From assembly GCA_047629355.1 (NCBI GenBank), contig JBLHWU010000006.1:1-49559 (forward strand): a stretch of DNA of 49,559 nt, read 5' to 3'. A program made the translations under genes and the position numbers. Origin of the DNA: CAYUNA01 sp047629355 (lineage in GTDB: Bacteria > Bacteroidota > Bacteroidia > Chitinophagales > Saprospiraceae). This document shows, in pieces, positions 7,786 to 15,647 of this stretch. The notes under the pieces were generated by a model. That model saw only the letters and a list, made by a program, of their open reading frames with translations. It did no database searches and was not told the origin of the DNA. The first letter of the stretch is position 1; every line of letters starts with the position of its first letter.

Positions 7786-8889
7786 TTACATCCGCACATT
7801 CCGCCATACACAGCTATATTCTTCCACTAAAATATTGTCATAATAATCCGCGCGTTCAAAAAGATGCTTGAATAATTTCGTACCCGTATTTGCATTTAAA
7901 TAACGGTCATAAATCAATAAAGAAAGTACGACATCGTTACCTTTTACACTAAAATTCAGTCCTTCAATTTGATAATTTTGTTCCAATAAATATTGATAAA
8001 TCTTACTTAAAACGGCCTTGCTATCCTCCCCATTTTCTTTAGGTAAATGACACAAATAGGCATCGCCAGTAATCAATCCTTTCCTTTCATAATAAGCAAT
8101 GTCTATCGTCGCGCTTCCTTGTTCGACCGCCCAACTGTTAGGTCCACGGCGCGATAATTCCACATCATGCCCTGTTGTTTTAATAATATCTTCAATCGTT
8201 TTTGGAATACCAAATGCTTCAAACGGTTCGACGGAAGATGGTAAAACTACGCCCTGTTTACAATTTGGACAACGCCCTTTTACCCTATTTTTTTCATGAA
8301 CCAAATACCCACATTCGTAACACTGACTACTTATCAATCGCCCTGCTTTTTCAAATTCTGCTAATGATTTTTCTAAGATAGCTGCGGGCAAAGAAAAACC
8401 AAAATTCTCGCCATCCCGAATCATAAAGGTATTAATCGCAATCACTTTTCCAGCGGTATCCAAAAGTGGTCCACCGCTATTTCCTGGTGATAACAAGGCA
8501 TCATGTTGCCAACAGAATATATTTTCTTGTTCGTATTCCAGATTGGCAATTGTGCCAGTTTCACACGCAAAATCATTACCAAAGGAATGCCCCATCGCCA
8601 ATACTTTCGCTCCGATTTCAATAGGCTGTACATTCAATTCTATGGACCACAAATCACTGCCTTTCGGCCCTTCCAAGAACGCTAAATTCAATTTTGCATC
8701 CCAAAAAAGTACCCGCACCAGCTGTTTTTCAAAACCCGAACCAACGACCACCACGCTATCCGCATCCCTTACGATGTGTTCATTCGTAACGATGAGGTCG
8801 TACTTTTTCAAGTAAAAACCCGTTCCAAAACTGTAAGGCGTCGCAATTTGAATAATTGCCGCTTTCTGTTGGTCAATAATCGCTATCAT
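7786..8889 (-). CDS. Trypsin-like (S1C) domain + zinc ribbon + C-terminal domain protein
   Basis: 367 residues, no signal peptide, so probably cytoplasmic. Residues 1-180 are a DegP-like trypsin fold: His38 in VTNEHIV and Ser138 in LSPGNSGGP are present, but the position of the catalytic Asp (usually xDLAVL) reads KLNLAFL with Asn68. Residues 190-210 are a zinc ribbon with Cys190, Cys193, Cys207 and Cys210 (CYEC...CPNC). Residues about 240-367 form an alpha/beta domain resembling the YbjN or type III chaperone-like fold (pattern only, not confirmed). HtrA-type proteases do protein quality control; a cytoplasmic version with a zinc ribbon and a possibly weakened triad may be a binding or regulatory protein. 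Single gene with its own terminator. Upstream 8890-9181 holds nothing recognisable. Confidence 0.8.
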   Translation of the reverse strand: MIAIIDQQKAAIIQIATPYSFGTGFYLKKYDLIVTNEHIVRDADSVVVVGSGFEKQLVRVLFWDAKLNLAFLEGPKGSDLWSIELNVQPIEIGAKVLAMGHSFGNDFACETGTIANLEYEQENIFCWQHDALLSPGNSGGPLLDTAGKVIAINTFMIRDGENFGFSLPAAILEKSLAEFEKAGRLISSQCYECGYLVHEKNRVKGRCPNCKQGVVLPSSVEPFEAFGIPKTIEDIIKTTGHDVELSRRGPNSWAVEQGSATIDIAYYERKGLITGDAYLCHLPKENGEDSKAVLSKIYQYLLEQNYQIEGLNFSVKGNDVVLSLLIYDRYLNANTGTKLFKHLFERADYYDNILVEEYSCVWRNVRM

Positions 8890-9181
8890 TTAATTGGTCG
8901 TACTTTTTAAGGGCGAAAATTACGAAAAAAAATGAGGATTGAATCTTAAGGGTAGGTTTTAATCCTGAAGAAGAACGGAAGGGAGTAGGGTTTGATTGAA
9001 TATCGTGGGAATTGCGGAAGAAGGGAATTGTTGAGATTTTTTTTTAACATTGGTGTCTACTTGCTGACCTCCCTTGTCAGACAAAACTTTGAAGATTGGA
9101 AAGTATTAATTTCAAGTAACATCTGATAGCCGTTTGGCATACCGTTTTTGAGGCAAAAAAATCTAAATCATAGACAGTCAT

Positions 9182-9391
9182 TTAACAGCAGTTTTTGCCC
9201 TCTTGTATAGGAGGGCAAGCAATTGTTCCATAACTACAATATACACAACAATCACCTTTTTTGGGCTTTAGAACTTCTTTACAACTTTCACATTCATAAA
9301 AAAATTGACACGCGTTCGTTGGCATGGTTTCTTCTTTTGAAAAATTACATTTAGAGCAAGTAATGGTAGATTGAATATTGATAACACTCAT
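9182..9391 (-). CDS. GDCCVxC domain-containing small protein
   Basis: 69 residues with ten cysteines: a CSKC pair near the N-terminus, CESC, the diagnostic GDCCVYCSYGTIACPP, and a terminal NCC. The GDCCVxC family (some members are selenoproteins) is commonly found beside mercuric-transport genes and probably binds soft metal ions or does thiol chemistry; its exact role is not known to me. It starts 7 bp after the end of the MerT-like gene at 9399-9605 on the same strand, so the two form an operon. This copy uses Cys, no in-frame UGA. Confidence 0.85.
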   Translation of the reverse strand: MSVINIQSTITCSKCNFSKEETMPTNACQFFYECESCKEVLKPKKGDCCVYCSYGTIACPPIQEGKNCC

Positions 9392-9398
9392 ATTTTTT

Positions 9399-9605
9399 TT
9401 ATAGAATTGATATGTTCCCCCAACTCAAAAATCCTACACCCAATAGGGTAAATAAGCTACTAAATTTTTCTAGCCCTTCGGAAAACACCATAAAACTACT
9501 TGCTCCTCCCAATCCAATAATTAGGAAAGGTAGCCAACAACAACTTGTAACGAACAAAAAAGCAATAAATCCTCCTATAAGAGATTGTGAAGTATTTATT
9601 TTCAT
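9399..9605 (-). CDS. Short MerT-like mercuric transport protein
   Basis: 68 residues from ATG at 9605 (MKINTSQSLIGG); the longer frame to 9623 is rejected because its first codons overlap the -7 box at 9628-9621. Two membrane segments are visible; the first carries the vicinal CysCys of MerT in FVTSCCWLPFL, followed by GLGGAS. Typical MerT has about 116 residues and three segments, so this is a shortened form or a naturally small relative. MerT moves Hg(II) across the inner membrane. Co-transcribed with the GDCCVxC protein; no merA, merP or merR is nearby, so mercury specificity is inferred. Confidence 0.7.
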   Translation of the reverse strand: MKINTSQSLIGGFIAFLFVTSCCWLPFLIIGLGGASSFMVFSEGLEKFSSLFTLLGVGFLSWGNISIL

Positions 9606-9620
9606 TTTGCAATTTTGGAA

Positions 9621-9628
9621 CAAAGGTA
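9621..9628 (-). promoter_or_regulatory. -7 promoter box TACCTTTG of the merT-like operon
   Basis: TACCTTTG reads 9628 to 9621 on the - strand, 15 bp before the chosen ATG. No TTG at the ideal -33 distance. Confidence 0.45.
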
Positions 9629-9954
9629 TCTTATATGCATTACAAAACCTAAACAGGTCTTAGTGACTTACATCCATTACAAGGATTAAACGCCCGTTCA
9701 ACCTTTGTCATTTGATTCCATTACAAATCATAAATAGGAATCTATAGTTTGCCCCCTCATTTGTTATTTATCTGTATATCAAGACCATAATCCCCGTTTT
9801 ATTTTTGTCACATACATAGAAAACGAAGATTTAAATAACCGTTGAACCTTAATCATCTATTCACCCTATAAAACACTAAACAAGCCGTTCTACCAACACC
9901 CTATTTCACACCCATCTCAAAATAAAAAATCCTTTTCTTTCTTCACACTGTTCA

Positions 9955-10075
9955 ACTCTTCCAGAGTTGCGACGCCTTTCCTTATTCCTCGGATTTCATC
10001 CGAGACTATTCACATTCAACTACTTCGTAGTTATGGATTGCGCAATCGGGCGTTAAGAATTCTAATATTTTTCAT
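9955..10075. repeat. Cluster of short palindromes, family C
   Basis: A row of small hairpins with TTC-A spacers: CAACTCTTCCAGAGTTG, CTCGGATTTCATCCGAG, CAACTACTTCGTAGTT, followed by a decayed GCGCAATCGGGCG. Same style as 14030-14180 and 20935-21245. The rest of the 9629-10210 gap holds AT-rich sequence with no gene. Confidence 0.65.
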
Positions 10076-10210
10076 TAGCACCAACTTTATTTTGAAATTC
10101 CACCCAAATTTTATACTTTAGTCCCACTTTTCAAACCACTATTACAAAACTGTTCCAAATATTGCCCACACAATTTTTGGAAAAGCAAAACATCATAAAA
10201 ACTTATCAGT

Positions 10211-10342
10211 ATGGCAAAGTCTAATCGAAAAAGAAAAGCAGCAATCCGAGAGCAAAAAGAAGCAAAGAAATTCTGGCAAATCGTCGGAATCTCCGTAGCG
10301 GTAATTTTGGTCTTGCTATTTATAGGATTTATGAATGCTTAG
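10211..10342 (+). CDS. Small single-pass membrane protein, 43 residues
   Basis: Too short for most gene callers. ATG at 10211, TAG at 10340. A very basic cytoplasmic N-terminus (MAKSNRKRKAAIREQKEAKK) precedes one hydrophobic helix of about 20 residues (IVGISVAVILVLLFIGF). It is followed 10 bp later by a strong hairpin terminator shared with the convergent DoxX gene. Layout, charge bias and terminator support a real small membrane protein; function unknown. Confidence 0.6.
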   Translation: MAKSNRKRKAAIREQKEAKKFWQIVGISVAVILVLLFIGFMNA

Positions 10343-10352
10343 AAACGACGCA

Positions 10353-10389
10353 AAAAGTAGGCGTTACTTTCGAAAATAACGCCTACTTT
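10353..10389. terminator. Bidirectional terminator hairpin
   Basis: AAAGTAGGCGTTA(C/T)TTTCGAAA... forms a 14-bp stem (AAAGTAGGCGTTA / TAACGCCTACTTT) between convergent genes ending at 10342 (+) and 10396 (-). Confidence 0.85.
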
Positions 10390-10395
10390 ACACGC

Positions 10396-10854
10396 TTACA
10401 ATGTCCGAACTTTCGTCGTCGCAAATAGCCGTTTGACGCTCCATTTCCCACTTCCATTCACCCACACGACAAGCAAACCACCAATAATTGCGAGGTTTTT
10501 CATAAACATAATTGCCTGCATTCTGCGATAAATTTCTTCTCCTTCCAAGCAAGTTGCCATTGCGGTACAATCCAATGGGACTGTCCAAAATGCATGTGCA
10601 ATGAAGGTTGTCGGTATCAAATACATCAATAACAAGGTCACTCCTAACGCTACCCGATAGCCAATCAACAACAAAACTGCCCCTAAAACTAACACAAATG
10701 TTCCACCGCGCAGCAACATATCGGCATTCCAAGTCAGTCTATGCGCTGCCATCGCCGTCTTAGTCGCATCTGCGAAAAAAATGGCATCGTAGGCTTCGTA
10801 AAAAAAGATGGTCGCTAATAAAATTCGGGCTAATAAATCAACAAAATTTTTCAT
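10396..10854 (-). CDS. DoxX-like membrane protein
   Basis: 152 residues, four hydrophobic segments (about 5-25, 48-68, 70-90, 118-135). The DoxX-family layout is visible: LLARILLATIFFYEAYDAI at the N-terminus, LRGGTFVLVLGAVLLLIGYR in the middle and a C-terminal MFMKNLAIIGGLLVVW. Members are inner-membrane proteins linked to quinone or redox functions; the precise activity is not established. Stands alone. Upstream 10855-11191 holds a GTCAGGGTCAAAACTGTCAG remnant and a family A repeat. Confidence 0.8.
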   Translation of the reverse strand: MKNFVDLLARILLATIFFYEAYDAIFFADATKTAMAAHRLTWNADMLLRGGTFVLVLGAVLLLIGYRVALGVTLLLMYLIPTTFIAHAFWTVPLDCTAMATCLEGEEIYRRMQAIMFMKNLAIIGGLLVVWVNGSGKWSVKRLFATTKVRTL

Positions 10855-10974
10855 ATTTTTTCAAAGGAATCAGATGTGAGAAGTCAGGGTCAAAACTGTC
10901 AGCAACTGTGGTTTAAGTTCTTAAAATAGGCTAAAATGTTCTCGGAGTTGTGTATTTTTAGGTAAACTTTAATC

Positions 10975-11108
10975 AAGGGAATTTGGGGGACAAAAATGGT
11001 TTTTGCAAAACCATTTTTGTCCCCCAAAACCCTACCCGCGCTGCAGCAGGCAGTGCGCACTGTGTTTTTTGAAGCTCGAAAATCTTACGATTTTCTCACT
11101 TCTTAAAA
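10975..11108 (-). repeat. Modular hairpin repeat, family A copy 4 (inverted)
   Basis: Read on the - strand it begins with hairpin 1 GAAAATCGTAAGATTTTC, then ACACAGTGCGCACTGCC, a GCTGCAGC segment, and hairpin 3 GGGGGACAAAAATGGTTTTG with its complement. Same order as 4497-4640, opposite orientation. Confidence 0.8.
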
Positions 11109-11191
11109 TTCAAGGAATACTTTATTCCACAGGATTTGTCAAAGAGCCTAGAAATTAAGACTAAAAAATTGACACCAACGTCCAGTAATTC

Positions 11192-12751
11192 TTAATTCTT
11201 CATTAAAGAAGAGACCGCTTTCGCTACATTCTGTCCATCCATCGCTGCGGAAATAATCCCCCCTGCATATCCTGCACCTTCTCCGGCAGGAAACAATCCT
11301 TCCGCATCTTCGTGCATATACGTCTCGCGATTGCGTGGAATCCGAATTGGCGAACTTGTGCGGCTTTCCGTCGCTATCACATTCGCTTCTTCGGTAAAAT
11401 ATCCCTTCATTTTTTTGCCAAACTGCTGAATCCCGCGTTGCAACGATTCTGCCACAAATTTGGGCAACAACTCATGCACCGGCGCAGCATACAATCCCGG
11501 AATGTAAGACGTCCCAGGCAAATCGCTCGACACTTTTCCTTGCACAAAATCAGTCAATCGTTGGGCAGGTGCTTTTTGGCTACCGTCGCCGTGTCGAAAA
11601 ACATTTTGCTCGACAGATTTTTGAAATTCCAAACCTGCAAAAACGCCGTGCTCTTCATATTTTTTCATATCCGCCAAACCCACTTCTACGACCGTTCCCG
11701 AATTGGCATACGGCGAATCTCGGCGCGACATGGACATGCCATTAATCACCAGTTCTCCTGGCGCAGTCGAGGCAGGAACAACCAATCCTCCCGGACACAT
11801 ACAAAACGAAAATACGCCACGCGCGCCTACCTGACAAGTCAGTTTATAGCTCGCTGCAGGCAAATTTTCTTCTCGTTCTTCTTGTCGATATTGGATTTTA
11901 TCTACCAAAGGTTGCGGATGTTCGATGCGGACACCGAGTGCGAAAGGCTTATTTTCAATCGTAATTCCTTTCTGATGCAAGAGTTGAAAAATATCGCGGG
12001 CAGAGTGCCCTGTTGCTAAAATAGTCGCTTCTGCAAAATGTTCTTTTTCGTTGTTGACAACGACACCGAGCATTTTTTTATCTTTATAAATGAAGTCGGT
12101 AACGCTGGAACTGAAATGGATTTCACCGCCATAATGTAAAATTGTTTCGCGAATATTTGCAACTACATTCGGCAATTTATTAGAACCAATATGTGGATGC
12201 GCATCGACTAAAATATCTGGATTCGCTCCATGTTCAACCAACAGTTGCAGCGCTTTTGAAATTTTCCCGCGCTTGAGCGACCGTGTGTACAATTTGCCAT
12301 CAGAATACGTTCCTGCTCCACCCTCCCCAAAGCAATAGTTAGAATTTGGATTCACTTCTCCAAACTGCTGAATCGCCTTTAAATCACGCCGCCGTGCCCG
12401 TACATCTTTGCCTCGGTCAAAAACTATTGGCTTCAACCCCAATTCAATCAACTCCAACGCAGCAAAATATCCGGTAGGTCCTGCGCCAATGATAATTACT
12501 GTCTCTTTATCACTGACATTTTGAAAAGCAGATAAAATGGCTGGTTCTGGCGTATATTTTTCATCCAAAAAAACTTCCGTCCGCAAAAGATAAAACGGCT
12601 GACTTCCCCGTGCATCAATCGACCGCCGCAAGACTTGAATATCTGAAATGTTTTGTTCCTTCCAGCCACTCTTTCGAGCAACTTTCTTTTTCAAAATAGC
12701 TTCGTCATCCAATTGACTCGGCAATAATTTTACCTCTACAATTTTTTTCAA
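11192..12751 (-). CDS. NAD(P)/FAD-dependent oxidoreductase (COG2509-type dehydrogenase)
   Basis: 519 residues. An N-terminal domain of about 75 residues (KVARKSGW, VLRRSIDARG) precedes the FAD-binding Rossmann motif IIGAGPTGYFAALEL (about 87-101). Further family marks are CFGEGGAGTYSDGKL, ATGHSARDIF, a PFALGVRIEHPQ segment and the C-terminal FAD-contact PAGEGAGYAGGIISAAMDG. These are uncharacterised FAD-dependent dehydrogenases widespread in bacteria; substrate unknown. Length is normal. It is followed downstream by a 340-bp repeat-containing gap and preceded by a family B repeat. Probably a single-gene unit. Confidence 0.88.
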   Translation of the reverse strand: MKKIVEVKLLPSQLDDEAILKKKVARKSGWKEQNISDIQVLRRSIDARGSQPFYLLRTEVFLDEKYTPEPAILSAFQNVSDKETVIIIGAGPTGYFAALELIELGLKPIVFDRGKDVRARRRDLKAIQQFGEVNPNSNYCFGEGGAGTYSDGKLYTRSLKRGKISKALQLLVEHGANPDILVDAHPHIGSNKLPNVVANIRETILHYGGEIHFSSSVTDFIYKDKKMLGVVVNNEKEHFAEATILATGHSARDIFQLLHQKGITIENKPFALGVRIEHPQPLVDKIQYRQEEREENLPAASYKLTCQVGARGVFSFCMCPGGLVVPASTAPGELVINGMSMSRRDSPYANSGTVVEVGLADMKKYEEHGVFAGLEFQKSVEQNVFRHGDGSQKAPAQRLTDFVQGKVSSDLPGTSYIPGLYAAPVHELLPKFVAESLQRGIQQFGKKMKGYFTEEANVIATESRTSSPIRIPRNRETYMHEDAEGLFPAGEGAGYAGGIISAAMDGQNVAKAVSSLMKN

Positions 12752-12765
12752 AGTATCTTTTTTTA

Positions 12766-12860
12766 AGAGGTCAGACGTCAGACCATTTCATTATCAAAAG
12801 TCAGATTAAACAAATCGTCAATCTGACTTCTGACAGCAAAGCAGCCTCACTTCTGTCTTC
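12766..12860. repeat. Dispersed repeat, family B (TCTGACAGCAAAGC type)
   Basis: GGTCAGACGTCAGACC and AAGTCAGATT ... AATCTGACTTCTGACAGCAA form an inverted arrangement. The core CTTCTGACAGC(A/G)AAGC recurs at 18345-18437 and 41445-41480. It fills the whole gap between the FAD dehydrogenase and the PLP enzyme. Confidence 0.7.
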
Positions 12861-12865
12861 TCTTT

Positions 12866-14005
12866 TTATTTCAATGCTTTTTTCAAATCCTTAATCAAAT
12901 CATTCGCATCTTCCACGCCTACACTCAACCGAATTAAGGAATCCGTCAAACCCACTTTCAATCGTTCTTTTTTCGGAATCGACGCGTGCGTCATGGTTGC
13001 GGGGTGTCCAATTAAGGATTCGACGCCGCCCAAAGATTCCGCTAAAGTAAACAAATGTGTATTACTCAAAACTTTAACGGCATCCTTCGCTTTGCCGCCT
13101 TTCAAGTCAAAAGACACCATACCACCAAAGTTGCGCATCTGTTTTTTAGCAATTTTATGATTTGGATGGTCTTTGAAAGCAGGATAATAAACTTTATCCA
13201 CTTTCGGATGGTCTCGCAAGTATTTCGCGATTTTATAGGCATTTTCACAAGCTCGTTCTACCCGCAAGTGCAACGTTTTGATACCTCGCAAAATCAAGAA
13301 ACAATCCATCGGACCAGGAATTGCGCCCGAATGATTTTGAATGGTGTGCAAAACTTTCCCCAAAGCTTTCGTTTTCGTAATCACAACGCCCATCACAGAA
13401 TCAGAGTGCCCGCCCAAGTATTTAGTCGCAGAATGACAGACCATATCCGCCCCCAAATCAATTGGTGATTGCAAATAAGGCGTTGCAAACGTATTATCAA
13501 CACAAGACAAGATATTATGCTTGCGAGCGATTTTACACGCTTTTTTGATGTCAATGATATTCAACATTGGATTGGTTGGCGTTTCAATCCACAATAATTT
13601 TGTTTTTTTGGTCAAATGTTTTTCAATATCGCCCGCATTTCCCATCGGAATGAATTTGCTTTTGATACCAAATCTTTTAAAAATGGTCGTAATCAATCGG
13701 TAAGAACCGCCGTATATATCATCCGAAGCAACAACTTCATCACCTGGTTTCAACAATTTCAAAATGCCATCTAAAGCCGCCAAACCACTACCAAAACAAA
13801 CAGCGTCTGAACCGTTTTCAAGTGCTGCCAAGTTATTTTCTAAGGCTGTCCGAGTTGGATTCTTCGAACGCCCATACTCGTAGCCTTTATGCACACCAGG
13901 TGAAGATTGGGCATACGTAGAAGTTTGATAAATCGGGGTCATCACTGCGCCCGTTGCCGGGTCTGGTTCGATACCCGCATGGATTACTTTAGTTGCAAAT
14001 TTCAT
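12866..14005 (-). CDS. Cys/Met metabolism PLP enzyme (cystathionine gamma-synthase/lyase family)
   Basis: 379 residues, normal length. The PLP lysine is Lys195 in HSATKYLGGHSD; other family motifs are YQTSTYAQSSPG, YEYGRSKNPTR (phosphate binding), FGSGLAAL, ETPTNPMLNI and VDNTFATPYLQSP, with a C-terminal SLGGVESLIGHPATMTHASI. The family makes or breaks C-S bonds (cystathionine gamma-synthase, gamma-lyase, beta-lyase); the sequence alone does not settle which. No other Met or Cys gene is adjacent. Family C palindromes begin about 20 bp upstream of the start and no riboswitch is seen there. Confidence 0.93.
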   Translation of the reverse strand: MKFATKVIHAGIEPDPATGAVMTPIYQTSTYAQSSPGVHKGYEYGRSKNPTRTALENNLAALENGSDAVCFGSGLAALDGILKLLKPGDEVVASDDIYGGSYRLITTIFKRFGIKSKFIPMGNAGDIEKHLTKKTKLLWIETPTNPMLNIIDIKKACKIARKHNILSCVDNTFATPYLQSPIDLGADMVCHSATKYLGGHSDSVMGVVITKTKALGKVLHTIQNHSGAIPGPMDCFLILRGIKTLHLRVERACENAYKIAKYLRDHPKVDKVYYPAFKDHPNHKIAKKQMRNFGGMVSFDLKGGKAKDAVKVLSNTHLFTLAESLGGVESLIGHPATMTHASIPKKERLKVGLTDSLIRLSVGVEDANDLIKDLKKALK

Positions 14006-14025
14006 AATTCGGTATTGTTCCTTTT

Positions 14026-14180
14026 ACCCGAATTGCATTCGGGGTTACTACTGTTCAATCCTTACAGGATTATTTAGGAAAAACATAGTTCAAACAAGAA
14101 CCTTTCCACTAAGTTTACTTCAAAAATAATTCCGGAGGAATTGAACAGCAATAGCCCCGAGCACAATTCGGAAGGGCAAA
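14026..14180. repeat. Cluster of short palindromes, family C
   Basis: CCCGAATTGCATTCGGGGTT, TCAATCCTTACAGGATT, then TTCCGGAGGAATTGAACAGC and CCCCGAGCACAATTCGG. The second half is roughly the inverse of the first, so the element is a large imperfect inverted repeat built of small hairpins. Related to 20935-21245. Confidence 0.75.
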
Positions 14181-14224
14181 AGTATTATTTTTATTGGTTT
14201 CAAAAAATAGAAACGAATCTTTTG

Positions 14225-14269
14225 AAAGGAAAAGGGCAAACCGAGTAAAAACTCAGATTGCCCCTTTCA
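14225..14269 (-). terminator. Terminator of the HU gene
   Basis: GAAAGGGGCAATCTGAGT pairs with ACTCGGTTTGCCCTTTTC on the - strand, a long stem with an internal bulge followed by CTTTC. It lies about 55 bp after the HU stop codon. Confidence 0.7.
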
Positions 14270-14321
14270 ACGAAATCTGACAGCACAAAGGCTATCAAAT
14301 CAAATTACTTTGTGGTTTCAA

Positions 14322-14594
14322 TTAGTTTACTGAACCAGTCAACTCTTTACCAGCTTTGAATTTCACATTATTTTTAGCTGAAATAGTAATTGCTGCACCA
14401 GTTGCCGGATTACGTCCTTGACGCTCAGCACGGTGAGCAACAGAGAAAGTTCCGAACCCAACGATAGATACTTTGTCACCGTCTTTCAAACAGTCACCAA
14501 TAGAATCTAAAACTGTTTTTACTGCATCTGTAGCTTGTGCTTTTGTTAAACCTGCACCTTCTTGTACTTTGTTAATTAAATCTCCTTTATTCAT
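14322..14594 (-). CDS. HU family DNA-binding protein
   Basis: 90 residues, exact HU length, from ATG at 14594 (MNKGDLINKVQEGAGL). The frame continues upstream to 14723, but a promoter (14662-14630) lies inside that extension. HU signature: GFGTFSVAHRAERQGRNPAT, followed by ISAKNNVKFKAGKEL. HU dimers bend and wrap DNA in the nucleoid. Highly conserved, housekeeping type, monocistronic. Confidence 0.97.
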   Translation of the reverse strand: MNKGDLINKVQEGAGLTKAQATDAVKTVLDSIGDCLKDGDKVSIVGFGTFSVAHRAERQGRNPATGAAITISAKNNVKFKAGKELTGSVN

Positions 14595-14629
14595 CAGAAT
14601 AGTTTTTAAAAGTATGATAAAAATTTTCG

Positions 14630-14662
14630 CAAATTTATGAGGTATTTTTTCTATTTTCCAAA
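14630..14662 (-). promoter_or_regulatory. Promoter of HU gene
   Basis: On the - strand TTTG (14662-14659), 21 bp, TAAATTTG (14637-14630); close to the Bacteroidota TTG-N20-TAnnTTTG form. About 29 nt of leader before the ATG. Confidence 0.7.
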
Positions 14663-14900
14663 TTTTTGGTCGAAAATAATTTTCCACAAGCTCAATAAGG
14701 ACGGGGTTTTGAGAATATTTCAACCATTTTTGCTTAGAAAAGTCAATGGCGCAATTACCTGAAATTTGTTGATTAAAGTTGAATCAGAAATTTGTATAAA
14801 GTGTTTGCTATCAAACAATTGGATTCAAAAATAATCTCCCTTTAGAAAAATAATTTTCTGTTAAAAATCGTTCTAAAACGCCACACTCTTTTACATTTTT

Positions 14901-14908
14901 TACCTTTG
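14901..14908 (+). promoter_or_regulatory. -7 promoter box TACCTTTG of small lipoprotein
   Basis: Perfect TAnnTTTG, 20 bp before the ATG at 14929. The rest of 14663-14900 holds no recognisable element. Confidence 0.55.
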
Positions 14909-14928
14909 CAAAAAAAATAAAAAAATTT

Positions 14929-15120
14929 ATGTTGAAGTCTCCAAAATATATAGTTTTTGCCCTCGGATTGCTCTTTTTAGGGTTTTCTAGCGCTTCTTGC
15001 AGCAAAAAATCTGGCTGCCCGATGAACGAAAATGCACACGTTCAGCCAAACAAAAAAGGCAATTATAAAAAGTCAAAATCCAAATCTGGGCTATTTCCAA
15101 AGGATATGCGCAAGCATTAA
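14929..15120 (+). CDS. Small lipoprotein, 63 residues
   Basis: Signal peptide of 23 residues (MLKSPKYIVFALGLLFLG...) ending in a lipobox with the acylated Cys in SSASC, then a short very basic mature chain (KKGNYKKSKSKSG) ending LFPKDMRKH. A -7 box immediately upstream supports expression. About 40 mature residues with one more Cys (SGCPMNENAHV). I do not recognise a family with known function; the KSGLFPKDMRK ending looks like a conserved tail rather than random sequence. Confidence 0.7.
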   Translation: MLKSPKYIVFALGLLFLGFSSASCSKKSGCPMNENAHVQPNKKGNYKKSKSKSGLFPKDMRKH

Positions 15121-15484
15121 AACGGCACATGGTTGACTGCATACGGCTCACGATGCGCAATATTTTTATAAAAATACTGCCATAAAATATCCTTTTTTTT
15201 TTAAAAAATAGGATAGATTTTTCCCATTTTGAAAACTTCAAAAGACCGTTTTTCAATTCAATTCGTGTATGATTTTTCAATATTTCATTCAGAAAATTAG
15301 CTAGTTCATCGTTTTGAACTGTGGCAAAGATAACGCTTTTCTCAAAATAAAAAATAAAATGTTTATTTAAAATAATTTTAAAACTTTTAATGCATGACCC
15401 AGACATTTCATTACCATGTAACAAAAGTTTTATGTCAAAAAAAAAGCCATAACATAGCAAAAATTTCGCGTTTCAAAAGAAATA

Positions 15485-15575
15485 ATACGCACTACCTGCG
15501 GCAGCGCAGGATAGTTCTTAAAAAATAAAACCAATTTTTTCGAAACCAATTTTTTCCCTCAAACGCCCTCTCTCG
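15485..15575 (+). repeat. Degenerate modular hairpin repeat, family A copy 5
   Basis: ACCTGCGGCAGCGCAGG (hairpin 2) followed by a decayed hairpin 3 with AAACCAATTTTTTC and CCCTCAAACGCCCTCTC. The rest of the 15121-15647 gap is AT-rich without a gene. Confidence 0.55.
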
Positions 15576-15634
15576 AAGATTCAAATAAATTTTCATTTCA
15601 CGATATTCATTTCACACTAAAATAAAATTTTTGG

Positions 15635-15642
15635 TAACTTTG
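15635..15642 (+). promoter_or_regulatory. -7 promoter box TAACTTTG of permease gene
   Basis: Matches TAnnTTTG and ends 5 bp before the ATG at 15648, implying a nearly leaderless transcript. No -33 match. Confidence 0.4.
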
Positions 15643-15647
15643 AGCCA

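Noticed and set aside
9638..9740. Three CATTACAA-n-TAAA-like segments reminiscent of CRISPR repeat ends (CATTACAAGGATTAAAC)
   Set aside because: Spacing is 37 and 44 bp, the segments are short and diverged, and there are no cas genes; too weak for an array.
14006..14321. Possible SAM or other riboswitch upstream of the Cys/Met PLP enzyme
   Set aside because: The hairpins there are dispersed family C palindromes and the HU terminator; no riboswitch core is visible.
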